Shown: positions 27,749-34,989 of the stretch, piece by piece
Layout: each line of letters starts with the position of its first letter
Numbering within the stretch: the first letter of the stretch is position 1
NCBI RefSeq assembly: GCF_015476545.1
Contig: NZ_JADMKV010000040.1
Span: 1 to 41,823, forward strand
Source of the DNA: Methylobacter sp. BlB1
GTDB lineage: Bacteria > Pseudomonadota > Gammaproteobacteria > Methylococcales > Methylomonadaceae
Direction: 5' to 3'
Length of the DNA: 41,823 bases
Notes under the pieces: model-generated
Databases searched by the model: none
Told to the model about the DNA's origin: nothing
What the model saw: only the letters and a program-made list of their open reading frames with translations
Translations under genes and position numbers: made by a program

Positions 27749-27919
27749 AAGGAAAGTCATACTAATTGCATAAGGGCTAAGAGTTTCTCCCGATTTAGCC
27801 CAAGTAGTAAAAAGCAAAATGCTGGTTTTGATAAAGACAAAGACGGCAAAATCACACTTGCGGAGATATCTTCATTAGTAATGCAAAAGTATCAAAAAGG
27901 CCTAAAAAAAGATATATAG
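27749..27919 (+). pseudogene. EF-hand gene remnant
   Basis: An open frame with no good start codon ends in a textbook EF-hand calcium-binding loop, DKDKDGKITLAE, followed by an amphipathic helix and stop at 27917-27919. A full EF-hand gene would need at least a start codon and usually a second hand or signal peptide; neither is visible upstream (a stop lies at 27746). I read it as the 3' remnant of a decayed calcium-binding protein gene. The overlapping short frame 27672-27773 has no recognisable features. Confidence 0.4.
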
Positions 27920-27928
27920 GGTGACACG

Positions 27929-28387
27929 ATGAAATATCTATCTTGGGCCAAATTTCTAATAATGACAATTGCATTACTTCTCACTTCTCATGCTTGTATG
28001 AGCCAGGAGTCTTTTGAGTGGGAAGGAGATTACCTGTACCAGTATCAGCTTGGAAAAAGCTTTGGCGGTAGTCCTATAGTAATTGATATGAATTTGCGTA
28101 TCAAAGCTGACGGTTCTTGTTCGCTGGTAGTTAATGGTTATCAGATTTCGGAGAAAATTATTTGTAGAGCAGTATCCGATTCTGTGGGTAAGCAAATCGC
28201 CTTTGTGTCTTATGGTAATGGAAAAATTGAAAATGAGTATGGCGTTCAGCAATATCAGGTTGGCGAAGTCTTGTTTAGTTTGGAACGCTCACAGGATAAA
28301 GTATTAACCACTTGGCAGTCACTAAAGCCGGATAATATTGAAAAGACGAAGGGAAGCTTTTTCGTAAAGGCGGAAATGGTCAAATAA
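27929..28387 (+). CDS. Exported hypothetical protein, DUF5991-like
   Basis: A 152-residue protein with a signal peptide (hydrophobic FLIMTIALLLTSHAC; the SHAC sequence is a poor lipobox, so lipidation is doubtful). The mature part has W-E-G-D-Y-L-Y, then GGSPIVIDMNLRI, a C-x-L...GYQISEKIIC segment with paired cysteines, and a beta-rich C-terminus. This resembles, from memory, the DUF5991 family of small periplasmic proteins; the assignment is tentative. The Shine-Dalgarno sequence GGGTGA is present. An exported beta-sandwich next to T6SS genes could be an immunity protein to a periplasm-acting toxin, but no partner is visible. Confidence 0.55.
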   Translation: MKYLSWAKFLIMTIALLLTSHACMSQESFEWEGDYLYQYQLGKSFGGSPIVIDMNLRIKADGSCSLVVNGYQISEKIICRAVSDSVGKQIAFVSYGNGKIENEYGVQQYQVGEVLFSLERSQDKVLTTWQSLKPDNIEKTKGSFFVKAEMVK

Positions 28388-28419
28388 TCGTTGAAAATAT
28401 GCTGTTCAAAGAGTTGTAG

Positions 28420-28450
28420 GCGGATTTGCTGAAAGGCAATCCGTCTTTTA
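28420..28450 (+). repeat. Repeat-family hairpin (copy B)
   Basis: An exact 24-nt copy of the hairpin core at 26223-26246, with TGAAAG loop, begins at 28420 and is followed by a T-rich stretch. It lies 33 nt after the stop of the DUF5991-like gene and can serve as its terminator. A GTAG run precedes the hairpin in both copies, so similarity extends a little beyond the stem. Confidence 0.75.
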
Positions 28451-28480
28451 ATTGCTGCGAAGGGCTCTCCTTGATAAGCG

Positions 28481-28536
28481 CCAGGCCGGAAAGCCTGGAC
28501 TAAGAACGCATTGGGTTGCCATGTTGGCAACCCAAT
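28481..28536. terminator. Two perfect hairpins between convergent genes
   Basis: CCAGGC (28481-28486) pairs with GCCTGG (28493-28498). An 11-bp perfect stem, ATTGGGTTGCC (28510-28520) with GGCAACCCAAT (28526-28536), has a 5-nt loop. They sit between the rightward gene ending at 28387 and the leftward gene ending at 28645. No long T-run follows, so they may be palindromic repeats that act as bidirectional transcript barriers. Confidence 0.55.
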
Positions 28537-28579
28537 ATCCGCTAATGGAAGAAAATAGCGCGCCTGTCATCGCTTCCTA

Positions 28580-28621
28580 AAACATGGAATAACTTGACTT
28601 TAAGATTATCATTCCATGTTT
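28580..28621. repeat. 11-bp inverted repeat
   Basis: AAACATGGAAT (28580-28590) and ATTCCATGTTT (28611-28621) are perfect inverted repeats separated by 20 nt. The element is 24 nt past the stop of the leftward beta-barrel gene and may help end its transcript. Confidence 0.6.
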
Positions 28622-28644
28622 GGACGTACTAAAGAATAATCCGG

Positions 28645-30003
28645 TTAAAATTCGAAACGCACCCCGCCTTCAATAGTATGGTTAACAGCGTCAGACATAA
28701 TAAGGGATTGATAGTTAAACATGGCCGACAATCCGTTCGGTAATGTCACTAGAACACCGGCGCCGATATTACCCCAATCTGTCTCGGGTGAATTCGACGT
28801 GATTAAAGTGCTGCCTCCGCCTTGAATCAGGGCCTGAGTCACTCGGGCATCATTGGCGTACTCTCTCACCCATTCGCCAGTGACTCGCGGGGTGATCACG
28901 CCGAAAGGCAGGCTCCAGGCATAGCTCAATTCGGTGCCAAATGTGCTGGTTACTGACGTAACATATTGGTTCGGCACATTTAACAAGCCAGTACGGGCAT
29001 CTCCGCTTTCCTGGTAACCGCTAATATCCATATAAATAGCTGACGCTTCACCGTATCCGCGTAAACTCCATGCTCCAAAGTTATGCGTGTATCCCAGTCC
29101 CGTATGGATGTTGTATTCGTCTGTACGGAAGGCTGCATTCGCCGAAGTAGCGCACGCTGCGCAGTTGCGCTTTGAACGATTGTCATGGCTCGCATACCCA
29201 GCTGCAATGTCAATATAGGTATTTTCAGTTGGCAATAGCGTCACAAAAGGTGAAAATCTGAAAGTATCGGCATCCAGGCGGCCACCCGAATTCACGACTT
29301 CCGCTGATGAGCTGGTATAGCCAAATAACAAGCCCGTAAACAAACGGTCGCTGATTTTTAAATCAACGCCACCGTTAAAATTCCTGGTATATAAGTCAAA
29401 CCCTGCCGCGGTGCTGTTGCTCTCAACATTGCCGAATGTACCGCCGGAATTGACATAAAGGCCAAATGGTCCCACAAGCTCATAGCCATCGCCTGCGCCC
29501 CCGCCCGCGTTAGAAGAATTCGGGTTTTGCCTCAATGTGCGCATTGATTGCAGCGAGCGGCTCATCTGGGTTGTGCTACGGTTAAGCTGCAAATTAATAG
29601 TCGTTGCGGCATTGACTGCATTGATGGCTTGCTGCTCTTCTGTCGCATGGCCGCCGGATAAAACAGGAAAGCAATTGTTTTGGAATTCAATGATAGCGGC
29701 ATCTGATGGCGACTCAAACGGCAGTGAAGACGAGCCTCTGGGTGAGCTGCAAGTCATAGTATCAGTAGCTGTATTCCACTCGAAAACTGCTCCTTCCACG
29801 GCGTCAGTTATGCGATACGCGAAATCAGTAAAACCTTTGCTTGTTTGGTAGTCGCCAAACGCACTTGCAGCTTCTGTATGGCTAAGTGCGGAAGTCACGT
29901 CGGCGACAGGAAATTGAGTTCCATCTTGGGCGATATAAGCCCCGCTGAGAGCCCCCCAGGCTGTCGGAGTAAATGCCAGCAACGGAAATAAAATTTTTTT
30001 CAT
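28645..30003 (-). CDS. Autotransporter-type beta-barrel outer-membrane protein
   Basis: A 452-residue outer-membrane protein. A clear signal peptide (MKKILFPLLAFTPTAWGA) is followed by a short passenger-like region of about 170 residues with one disulfide-type Cys pair. A beta-barrel at about 180-452 ends in GGVRFEF, the aromatic C-terminal signature of outer-membrane proteins. Barrel strands such as FGTELSYAWSLPFGVITPRV and GNIGAGVLVTLPNGLSAMFNY match corresponding strands in the Calx-beta protein at 280-3072, so the two barrels are homologous. The Shine-Dalgarno sequence GGGGG lies upstream on the minus strand. The role is unknown; adhesin or porin-like is possible. Confidence 0.8.
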   Translation of the reverse strand: MKKILFPLLAFTPTAWGALSGAYIAQDGTQFPVADVTSALSHTEAASAFGDYQTSKGFTDFAYRITDAVEGAVFEWNTATDTMTCSSPRGSSSLPFESPSDAAIIEFQNNCFPVLSGGHATEEQQAINAVNAATTINLQLNRSTTQMSRSLQSMRTLRQNPNSSNAGGGAGDGYELVGPFGLYVNSGGTFGNVESNSTAAGFDLYTRNFNGGVDLKISDRLFTGLLFGYTSSSAEVVNSGGRLDADTFRFSPFVTLLPTENTYIDIAAGYASHDNRSKRNCAACATSANAAFRTDEYNIHTGLGYTHNFGAWSLRGYGEASAIYMDISGYQESGDARTGLLNVPNQYVTSVTSTFGTELSYAWSLPFGVITPRVTGEWVREYANDARVTQALIQGGGSTLITSNSPETDWGNIGAGVLVTLPNGLSAMFNYQSLIMSDAVNHTIEGGVRFEF

Positions 30004-30474
30004 TAGAAAGTTCCCCCTTTATGTTGCGCTCATTTGGCATGAAGCAGCGCATTATGTTTTATTGTTATCGCGCGGTGAGACACCGCACAGGATGAATCTC
30101 AGTCTCTGCTTGATTTTAAGCTAACTGATCATTGTTAAATTCATCTAACATATTTTATAGATAAAATCCGAGAACCGCATTACTGAATCTGAAAGCTGTA
30201 AGGAGGATTTGCCTTGGCAATCCACCGACAAACGGAGCCTTAAAACCGTAACGTCCTGCAATGTTAATGGCTTGATTGAAATTTGGGGTATGAAAGAGTT
30301 GATGTGGCTCGTAAAAGTTAGATAATGAGCAGAATCTATTGAGCAGGGCGAGGTTTGTAACCTCGCCCTGAACGTTTGGAAACCGTTTTCCGGCAGTAAT
30401 CATAATTCTAATGGATGAGAGCTTTCCAGCATGTACATATATCGTGACATTATTCAAGGCTGGGACTACGTGAG
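30004..30474. other. Intergenic region with palindromes
   Basis: This 471-nt gap lies between two leftward genes. It holds the promoter region of the beta-barrel gene, a degenerate hairpin of the dispersed family (GGATTTGCC 30205-30213, GGCAATCC 30216-30223) and the 12-bp hairpin listed separately. A 107-aa leftward open frame (30155-30478) crosses these palindromes and has no coding character, so I do not call it. Confidence 0.5.
30344..30370. repeat. Perfect 12-bp hairpin
   Basis: CAGGGCGAGGTT (30344-30355) and AACCTCGCCCTG (30359-30370) form a perfect 12-bp stem with a 3-nt loop. It lies about 105 nt past the stop of the leftward TssB-TssC fusion gene. No T-run follows on either strand, so it is more like a dispersed palindromic repeat than a classical terminator, though it could protect the 3' end of the mRNA. 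Confidence 0.8.
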
Positions 30475-31953
30475 TCAATCTTCTCGGCTACAGATTCCGG
30501 CAAGCCCGACTAGAGGCGCAGCTATTGATTGAAATCGCAACAACCGTGCGCAATTGCGGTTCCGATAGCTCAGCAACGGCATGACGCCTCGCTCAAGCAT
30601 TGCTTCTGCCGTGGCTTCAGGCAGGTACCATTCCGCACAGGCCTGCATGAGCGTTTCGCCGTCTTGTTTATAACTGTAGGCGGGCAGATCGTCGACATTC
30701 AAGTGCCGGTCGGGCGACAGCGGCCAGCCGGTCTCCTGAAAATTTTCCGCTAATAATCTTGCGCAGGCGAAAGCAGGGCTGCCCCACAGAAAAGCCTCGT
30801 GCTCGTCCGGCATAGTCAGTTCTTCAAATTCAAAACTGTCGATCGGGTCGGTTTTCCTACCGTAAGGCAGGCGCAAAAGAATCCGGGGCAACGCCAGGCC
30901 CAGCCATCGCGCATAAGGTTTTTCACGCAATGCTTGCCATACGGCCATGAATTCAAAGTTGCCATTCCATGTCGAGGGAGGGGAAGGCTGGGCGAGCGAA
31001 GCGCAACCTAAAAGACTGCTGTCGGCGGCGGCCAGAAAAGGCGTACCAATATGGGCGGCGATAGCGCCCATGGCTGACAGTGTTTGTACATCCTGTCGGG
31101 CGGCTGCGAAAGTATAATCGCCTATTATCACCGACCAGGGCTGGTCAATGCTCTGCCGGGCCAGCAATTGGTAGACGGCCGAGGTTTCCAGATTCTCGCT
31201 GGCGCTCAGAAGATCCTGAGCCAATTCAGCCTGTGATATGTCGAGCAGGTACAACTGCAGTGATTCGCCCGTTTCGAGTCGGGAAACCAGTTCATAAGCG
31301 GATCGCCACAGCGCTTCAAGAGACTGAAAGTCAGGATGGTGCAGCAGGGAGCGCATCAATGCGCTAGTTGCCCGGTCGACCTCGGCTATTAGTTCGGGCT
31401 GGCGCGGATCGATCTTCTCAACGATATGGGGCGCTATGATGTTTTTAAACAAGTGGTCCAGAGAACTTTGCAGGTGTGGTTGCTGCGCAGGCGCTTTCCC
31501 GAGCAGACGCTCAAACAATGCGTTCTGATCCTCAGCCGGAGTTGTCTCGACAGATTGTCCGGCGTCATACGGTACATTGGCCGTCCCCATCAACTTTGCC
31601 GACGTTTGTGCAAAAGTTGCAGGATTCTGCAGGCTTTGGCGCAACTGAGTCACGCGATGAAAAACATCCAGTTCCTTATAGAGATGACCAGGGTGAAAGT
31701 CGTCGAGACAGTGGAAGACGACTTCGGTCTGCAAGTCCTGAAAGTTCAGTACGGGGCTCAATTGGAACATGACTTCGTCAAAATTATCAATGTCTATGCT
31801 GGTTATTTTCCGATTCTTCAATGCCGCATCAGGATGACGATGCCCGCTGAAATTGCCCACCATCAGTATGCGCATGGGCGAATCTGCGGCGGATGCAGCC
31901 TTCTTGTCTGCGGCAGTGCTGAAACGGAAGTCGAACTTTAATTGTCCGGGCAT
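30475..31953 (-). CDS. TssB-TssC-like sheath fusion, C-terminally truncated
   Basis: A 492-residue protein that joins two sheath subunit families. Residues of about 1-165 match TssB: ILMVGNFSGHR, ITSIDIDNFDEVMFQLSPVL, VVFHCLDDFHPGHLYKEL. Residues of about 165-492 match TssC: HHPDFQSLEALWRSAYELV, VIIGDYTF, IGTPFLAAADSSLLG and LALPRILLRLPYGRKTDP, aligning with the locus TssC. It stops at the equivalent of TssC residue about 365-380, so the final 120 or so residues of TssC, which provide the C-terminal sheath handshake strands, are missing. The downstream sequence shows no TssC continuation in any frame, arguing against a simple frameshift. Strong AAGGAG 5 nt before the ATG. It is transcribed divergently from vgrG. 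The role is unknown; a sheath cap, adaptor or regulator is an inference. Confidence 0.85.
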   Translation of the reverse strand: MPGQLKFDFRFSTAADKKAASAADSPMRILMVGNFSGHRHPDAALKNRKITSIDIDNFDEVMFQLSPVLNFQDLQTEVVFHCLDDFHPGHLYKELDVFHRVTQLRQSLQNPATFAQTSAKLMGTANVPYDAGQSVETTPAEDQNALFERLLGKAPAQQPHLQSSLDHLFKNIIAPHIVEKIDPRQPELIAEVDRATSALMRSLLHHPDFQSLEALWRSAYELVSRLETGESLQLYLLDISQAELAQDLLSASENLETSAVYQLLARQSIDQPWSVIIGDYTFAAARQDVQTLSAMGAIAAHIGTPFLAAADSSLLGCASLAQPSPPSTWNGNFEFMAVWQALREKPYARWLGLALPRILLRLPYGRKTDPIDSFEFEELTMPDEHEAFLWGSPAFACARLLAENFQETGWPLSPDRHLNVDDLPAYSYKQDGETLMQACAEWYLPEATAEAMLERGVMPLLSYRNRNCARLLRFQSIAAPLVGLAGICSRED

Positions 31954-32278
31954 AAGGGCTCCTTAAGTGATCGAAAATAAGCATTTGTGCTTAAGATAAT
32001 TCGATGTTCACCCATGTGCAAGTCTCTTGCTGAGCTTGTAGTTAGGAGCCGCTTTGATTACTTGTATAATTATTCTTGCAACCTATCCCTCCACTTGTTC
32101 TATCGGGTTTAGAACAAGCTATATCAAATTGCACTAAACCAATTTGCATTGACTTTCATCAGCTTTCTAATAATATTTGCTGGATAGAGAAAATGGTATA
32201 AACGGCAAAAAGTGGTATCGATCGCTTATACGCTGACGCTCAGTGTTGAATGCACTCTTGTTCCAGGAATCAAGCTCC
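31954..32278. other. Divergent promoter region of sheath fusion and vgrG
   Basis: This 325-nt A+T-rich gap separates the leftward sheath fusion from rightward vgrG. It must contain promoters for both unless they are read from further away. No gene is visible in it. The best rightward promoter candidate is listed separately. Confidence 0.5.
32149..32177 (+). promoter_or_regulatory. Candidate sigma-70-like promoter for vgrG
   Basis: TTGACT at 32149-32154 is followed after 16-17 nt by TAATAT/AATATT (32171-32177), each matching the -10 consensus at four of six positions. It lies about 100 nt upstream of the vgrG start. This is a visual match only. Confidence 0.35.
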
Positions 32279-34465
32279 ATGGCGGTTACACAAAAAAATC
32301 GTAAGATTCAGGTCTTTACATCACTTGCCGAAGATACTTTGCTGTTTTACCAGATGCATGGCCGGGAGGGCTTGAGCGAGCCATTCGAATACAGCGTGGA
32401 GCTGGTCAGTGAAGACCGGGCTATCGATCCCGAAAAACTGCTGGGCGAACCGCTCACTATCAGGCTGCAACTGGAAGACGGCAGCTGGCGCTACTTCCAT
32501 GGCTTTGTCAGCCGCTTCGGACAGTGGGGCGATCTGAACGGGCTTTCCCGCTATCATGCCACAGTCCGGCCCTGGCTGTGGTTTTTGACCCGCACCTCCA
32601 ACTGCCGGATCTTCCAGAACAAATCCGTGCTCGAGATTATCAAGCAAGTCTTTCAGGACCGCGGCTTCAGTGACTTTGAAGAAAGGCTGGTCGGCAGCTA
32701 TGTCCCCCGCGAATACTGCGTGCAATACCGCGAGACCGACTTCAACTTCGTCAGCCGGCTGATGGAAGAGGAGGGGATTTACTACTATTTCAGCCATGAG
32801 AAGGACAAGCATCATCTGGTGCTGGCCGATTCCAACAATGCCCATGACCCGTTTCCAGGCTATGACGACATCCCCTACCATGTCGAAACCGGCCCGATGG
32901 ACCGCACCCGCAAGGATCACATCCACGACTGGATCTTCGCGCGCGAAGTCCAGCCGGGCGCCTATGAACTGACCGATTACGACTTCAAGAAGCCCAAAGC
33001 CAATCTGTTGGTCAAGTCTATCCTCAAAAACTCCCACCCTCATGCCGAGTATGAACGCTTCGATTACCCGGGCCGTTATACGGAAACCAGCGCGGGCGAT
33101 AATTTGGTTCGTCAGCGTATCGAGGAACACCATGCCCGCTTCGAACGCTGCGAGGGTAAATGCAACGCCCGTGGTCTGGCCGCCGGCTACCGCTTCAAGC
33201 TGCAGGAATTCCCGCGCCAGGACCAGAACCGCGAATATCTGGTGGTCTCAGCTAACTATCATTTACTGCTGGATGAGTATTCTTCCAGATCCGCGGCCAG
33301 CGAAGAGAAGCTCTTCGATTGCAGTTTTACCGTTCAGGACAACAAGCGACCCTACCGTGCCCGGCGCAGTACGCCGAAGCCCTATGTCCGGGGCGCTCAG
33401 ACCGCCGTTGTGGTGGGGCCTGCCGGCGAGGAGATCTATACCGACAAGTACGGCCGGGTAAAGGTCCAGTTTCATTGGGACCGCTACGGGAATAAAGACC
33501 AGGACAGTTCATGCTGGGCACGGGTCTCATACCCTTGGGCTGGCAAGAACTGGGGCATGATTTCCATTCCGCGCATCGGCCATGAAGTCGTCATAGAATT
33601 CCTGGAAGGCGACCCCGACCAGCCGCTCATCATTGGCAGCGTCTACAACGCCGATATGATGCCGCCTTTCGAATTGCCGGCCAACGCCACACAGAGCGGT
33701 GTTCGTACCCGTTCCTCAAAAGGCGGTTCTGGCGCCAACTGCAACGAACTCCGTTTCGAGGATAAGAAAGGTTCGGAGCAGGTTTATCTGCATGCCGAAA
33801 AAAATCAGGACATCGAAGTCGAGAACGATGAAACGCATTGGGTAGGCCATGATCGCACCAAGACCATCGATCACGACGAAACCTCCCATATCAAGCATGA
33901 CCGCACGGAAACTGTCGATAACAACGAAACCATCACTATCGGCGTCAATCGCAAGGAAACCGTTGGCGCCAATGAAACCATCGACATCGGCATGAACCGC
34001 ACGGAAACCGTTGCCCAGAATGAGACCATTACCGTTGGATTAAACAGGACGCGCGCGGTGGGTATCAATGAGGCCATTGCCATCGGCGCCGCTCAGGAGG
34101 TTGTGGTCGGCGCGGCTAGAACAGTCAGCGTAGGACTCAATCAGGCGACCACCATTGGCAACAGCTATTCAATGGATGTTGGCAACGACCAGTCCATTCA
34201 GGTAGGAAAAAATCAGAGTTCCAGTATCGGTGATAACCGGAGCGCTTCGGTCGGCAAGGATGATAGCCTTGATGTAGGTAAAAACTTAATGATAAATGCA
34301 GGCGATTCCATCGTTATAAAAACAGGAGATGCCAGTATTACTATGAAAAAAAATGGCGACATTACTATCAAGGGTAAAAATATTACCATCCGCGGTTCCG
34401 GCAAGATCAATGCCAAGGCAGACAGTAATGTGGTCATCAAAGGCAGCAAAATTGGCGAGAACTAG
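32279..34465 (+). CDS. vgrG: VgrG (TssI) spike protein with 16-residue repeat tail
   Basis: VgrG trimers form the spike that caps the Hcp tube and carries effectors. From ATG 32279 (AGGAA 9 nt upstream) the protein has 728 residues; an in-frame GTG at 32243 would add 12. The gp27-like part is about 8-350 (EPFEYSVELVSE; REYCVQYRETDFNFVSRLME). A gp5 OB-fold follows at about 375-475 (DKYGRVKVQFHWDRYG; SCWARVSYPWAGKNWG; PRIGHEVVIEFLEGDP). Residues of about 517-676 are ten tandem 16-residue repeats of the N-E-T-I-x-I-G-x-N-R-x-E-T-V-G-x kind that should form the triple beta-helix needle. The tail has further G-D-x-T-I-K strands but no recognised catalytic domain. It heads the effector module. Confidence 0.96.
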   Translation: MAVTQKNRKIQVFTSLAEDTLLFYQMHGREGLSEPFEYSVELVSEDRAIDPEKLLGEPLTIRLQLEDGSWRYFHGFVSRFGQWGDLNGLSRYHATVRPWLWFLTRTSNCRIFQNKSVLEIIKQVFQDRGFSDFEERLVGSYVPREYCVQYRETDFNFVSRLMEEEGIYYYFSHEKDKHHLVLADSNNAHDPFPGYDDIPYHVETGPMDRTRKDHIHDWIFAREVQPGAYELTDYDFKKPKANLLVKSILKNSHPHAEYERFDYPGRYTETSAGDNLVRQRIEEHHARFERCEGKCNARGLAAGYRFKLQEFPRQDQNREYLVVSANYHLLLDEYSSRSAASEEKLFDCSFTVQDNKRPYRARRSTPKPYVRGAQTAVVVGPAGEEIYTDKYGRVKVQFHWDRYGNKDQDSSCWARVSYPWAGKNWGMISIPRIGHEVVIEFLEGDPDQPLIIGSVYNADMMPPFELPANATQSGVRTRSSKGGSGANCNELRFEDKKGSEQVYLHAEKNQDIEVENDETHWVGHDRTKTIDHDETSHIKHDRTETVDNNETITIGVNRKETVGANETIDIGMNRTETVAQNETITVGLNRTRAVGINEAIAIGAAQEVVVGAARTVSVGLNQATTIGNSYSMDVGNDQSIQVGKNQSSSIGDNRSASVGKDDSLDVGKNLMINAGDSIVIKTGDASITMKKNGDITIKGKNITIRGSGKINAKADSNVVIKGSKIGEN
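33827..34306 (+). repeat. Ten 48-nt (16-residue) coding repeats in vgrG
   Basis: The reading frame contains ten consecutive 16-residue units, each two 8-residue half-turns built on the pattern polar-ETI-x-(I/V)-G-x-N. Units near the start are His/Asp-rich (DETHWVGHDRTKTIDH), and later ones change to Ser/Lys-rich. The DNA copies have diverged, so this is mainly a protein-level repeat. It fits the intertwined beta-prism of VgrG spikes. Confidence 0.85.
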
Positions 34466-34468
34466 AAA

Positions 34469-34978
34469 ATGGCGGCAGAATCGGTTATCAAATTTCAAAG
34501 TCCATCGGCACACGCTGGCGAACAAGTCAACGATGAAGCGGTAAGCCCTCCTCAGACGCCCTCTCTGCCAAGTGTTGTGATCGGCCGCTTGGAAGGTTTC
34601 GAAAATGGCCTGCCGATGGTAAATTTTCCAAACAATAAGCAGGGAAAAGCGCTGCGGGCGCTAACAGGCGTGCCGCTGTCGCAGACCAATACAGGCCGTG
34701 AAGTGATTCTGGCCTTTGCCGATGGCGATCCGGAAAAACCGGTCATTCTAAATCTGCTGGTCGATCACCGATCAGGCGGCATCCCTGCCTCCTCTGTCGA
34801 TATTCAGATTGACGGCGAAAGATTACTGCTTACTGCGCAAAAAGAAATCGTGCTCCGCTGCGGCGAAGCAAGCGTTACTTTGACTGCCGCGGGAAAAGTG
34901 CTTCTCAAAGGCGCTTATGTACTGAGTCGGTCAAGCGGATACAACAAGATTAAGGGTGCGGCGGTTGACATCAATTAA
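34469..34978 (+). CDS. DUF6484-type T6SS accessory protein
   Basis: A 169-residue cytoplasmic protein of the DUF6484 kind: VVIGRLEGFENGLPMVNFP, TGVPLSQTNTGREVILAF and ADGDPEKPVILNLLVD form a small beta-barrel resembling the gp5 OB-fold of VgrG (about residues 35-105). A C-terminal beta-rich segment (VDIQIDGERLLLTAQKEIVL) looks like a short spike-like tail similar to the end of VgrG. Genes of this kind are found next to vgrG and DUF2169 genes. It starts 3 nt after the vgrG stop and is certainly co-transcribed. The role is probably spike or effector loading; the family assignment is from memory. Confidence 0.75.
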   Translation: MAAESVIKFQSPSAHAGEQVNDEAVSPPQTPSLPSVVIGRLEGFENGLPMVNFPNNKQGKALRALTGVPLSQTNTGREVILAFADGDPEKPVILNLLVDHRSGGIPASSVDIQIDGERLLLTAQKEIVLRCGEASVTLTAAGKVLLKGAYVLSRSSGYNKIKGAAVDIN

Positions 34979-34989
34979 TATGTATTCTC

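Noticed and set aside
27672-27773. Short 33-aa rightward frame before the EF-hand remnant
   Set aside because: No ribosome-binding site, no similarity and atypical composition; it ends where the EF-hand frame is still non-coding.
30155-30478. Leftward 107-aa frame after the sheath fusion, considered as the missing TssC C-terminus or a new gene
   Set aside because: It has no similarity to the TssC C-terminal domain and runs through two palindromic repeats, so it is a chance frame. The sheath fusion therefore appears truly shortened.
32243-32278. Upstream GTG start for vgrG
   Set aside because: The ATG at 32279 has AGGAA at proper spacing, and VgrG homologues begin close to that point. The 12-residue extension has no family support.
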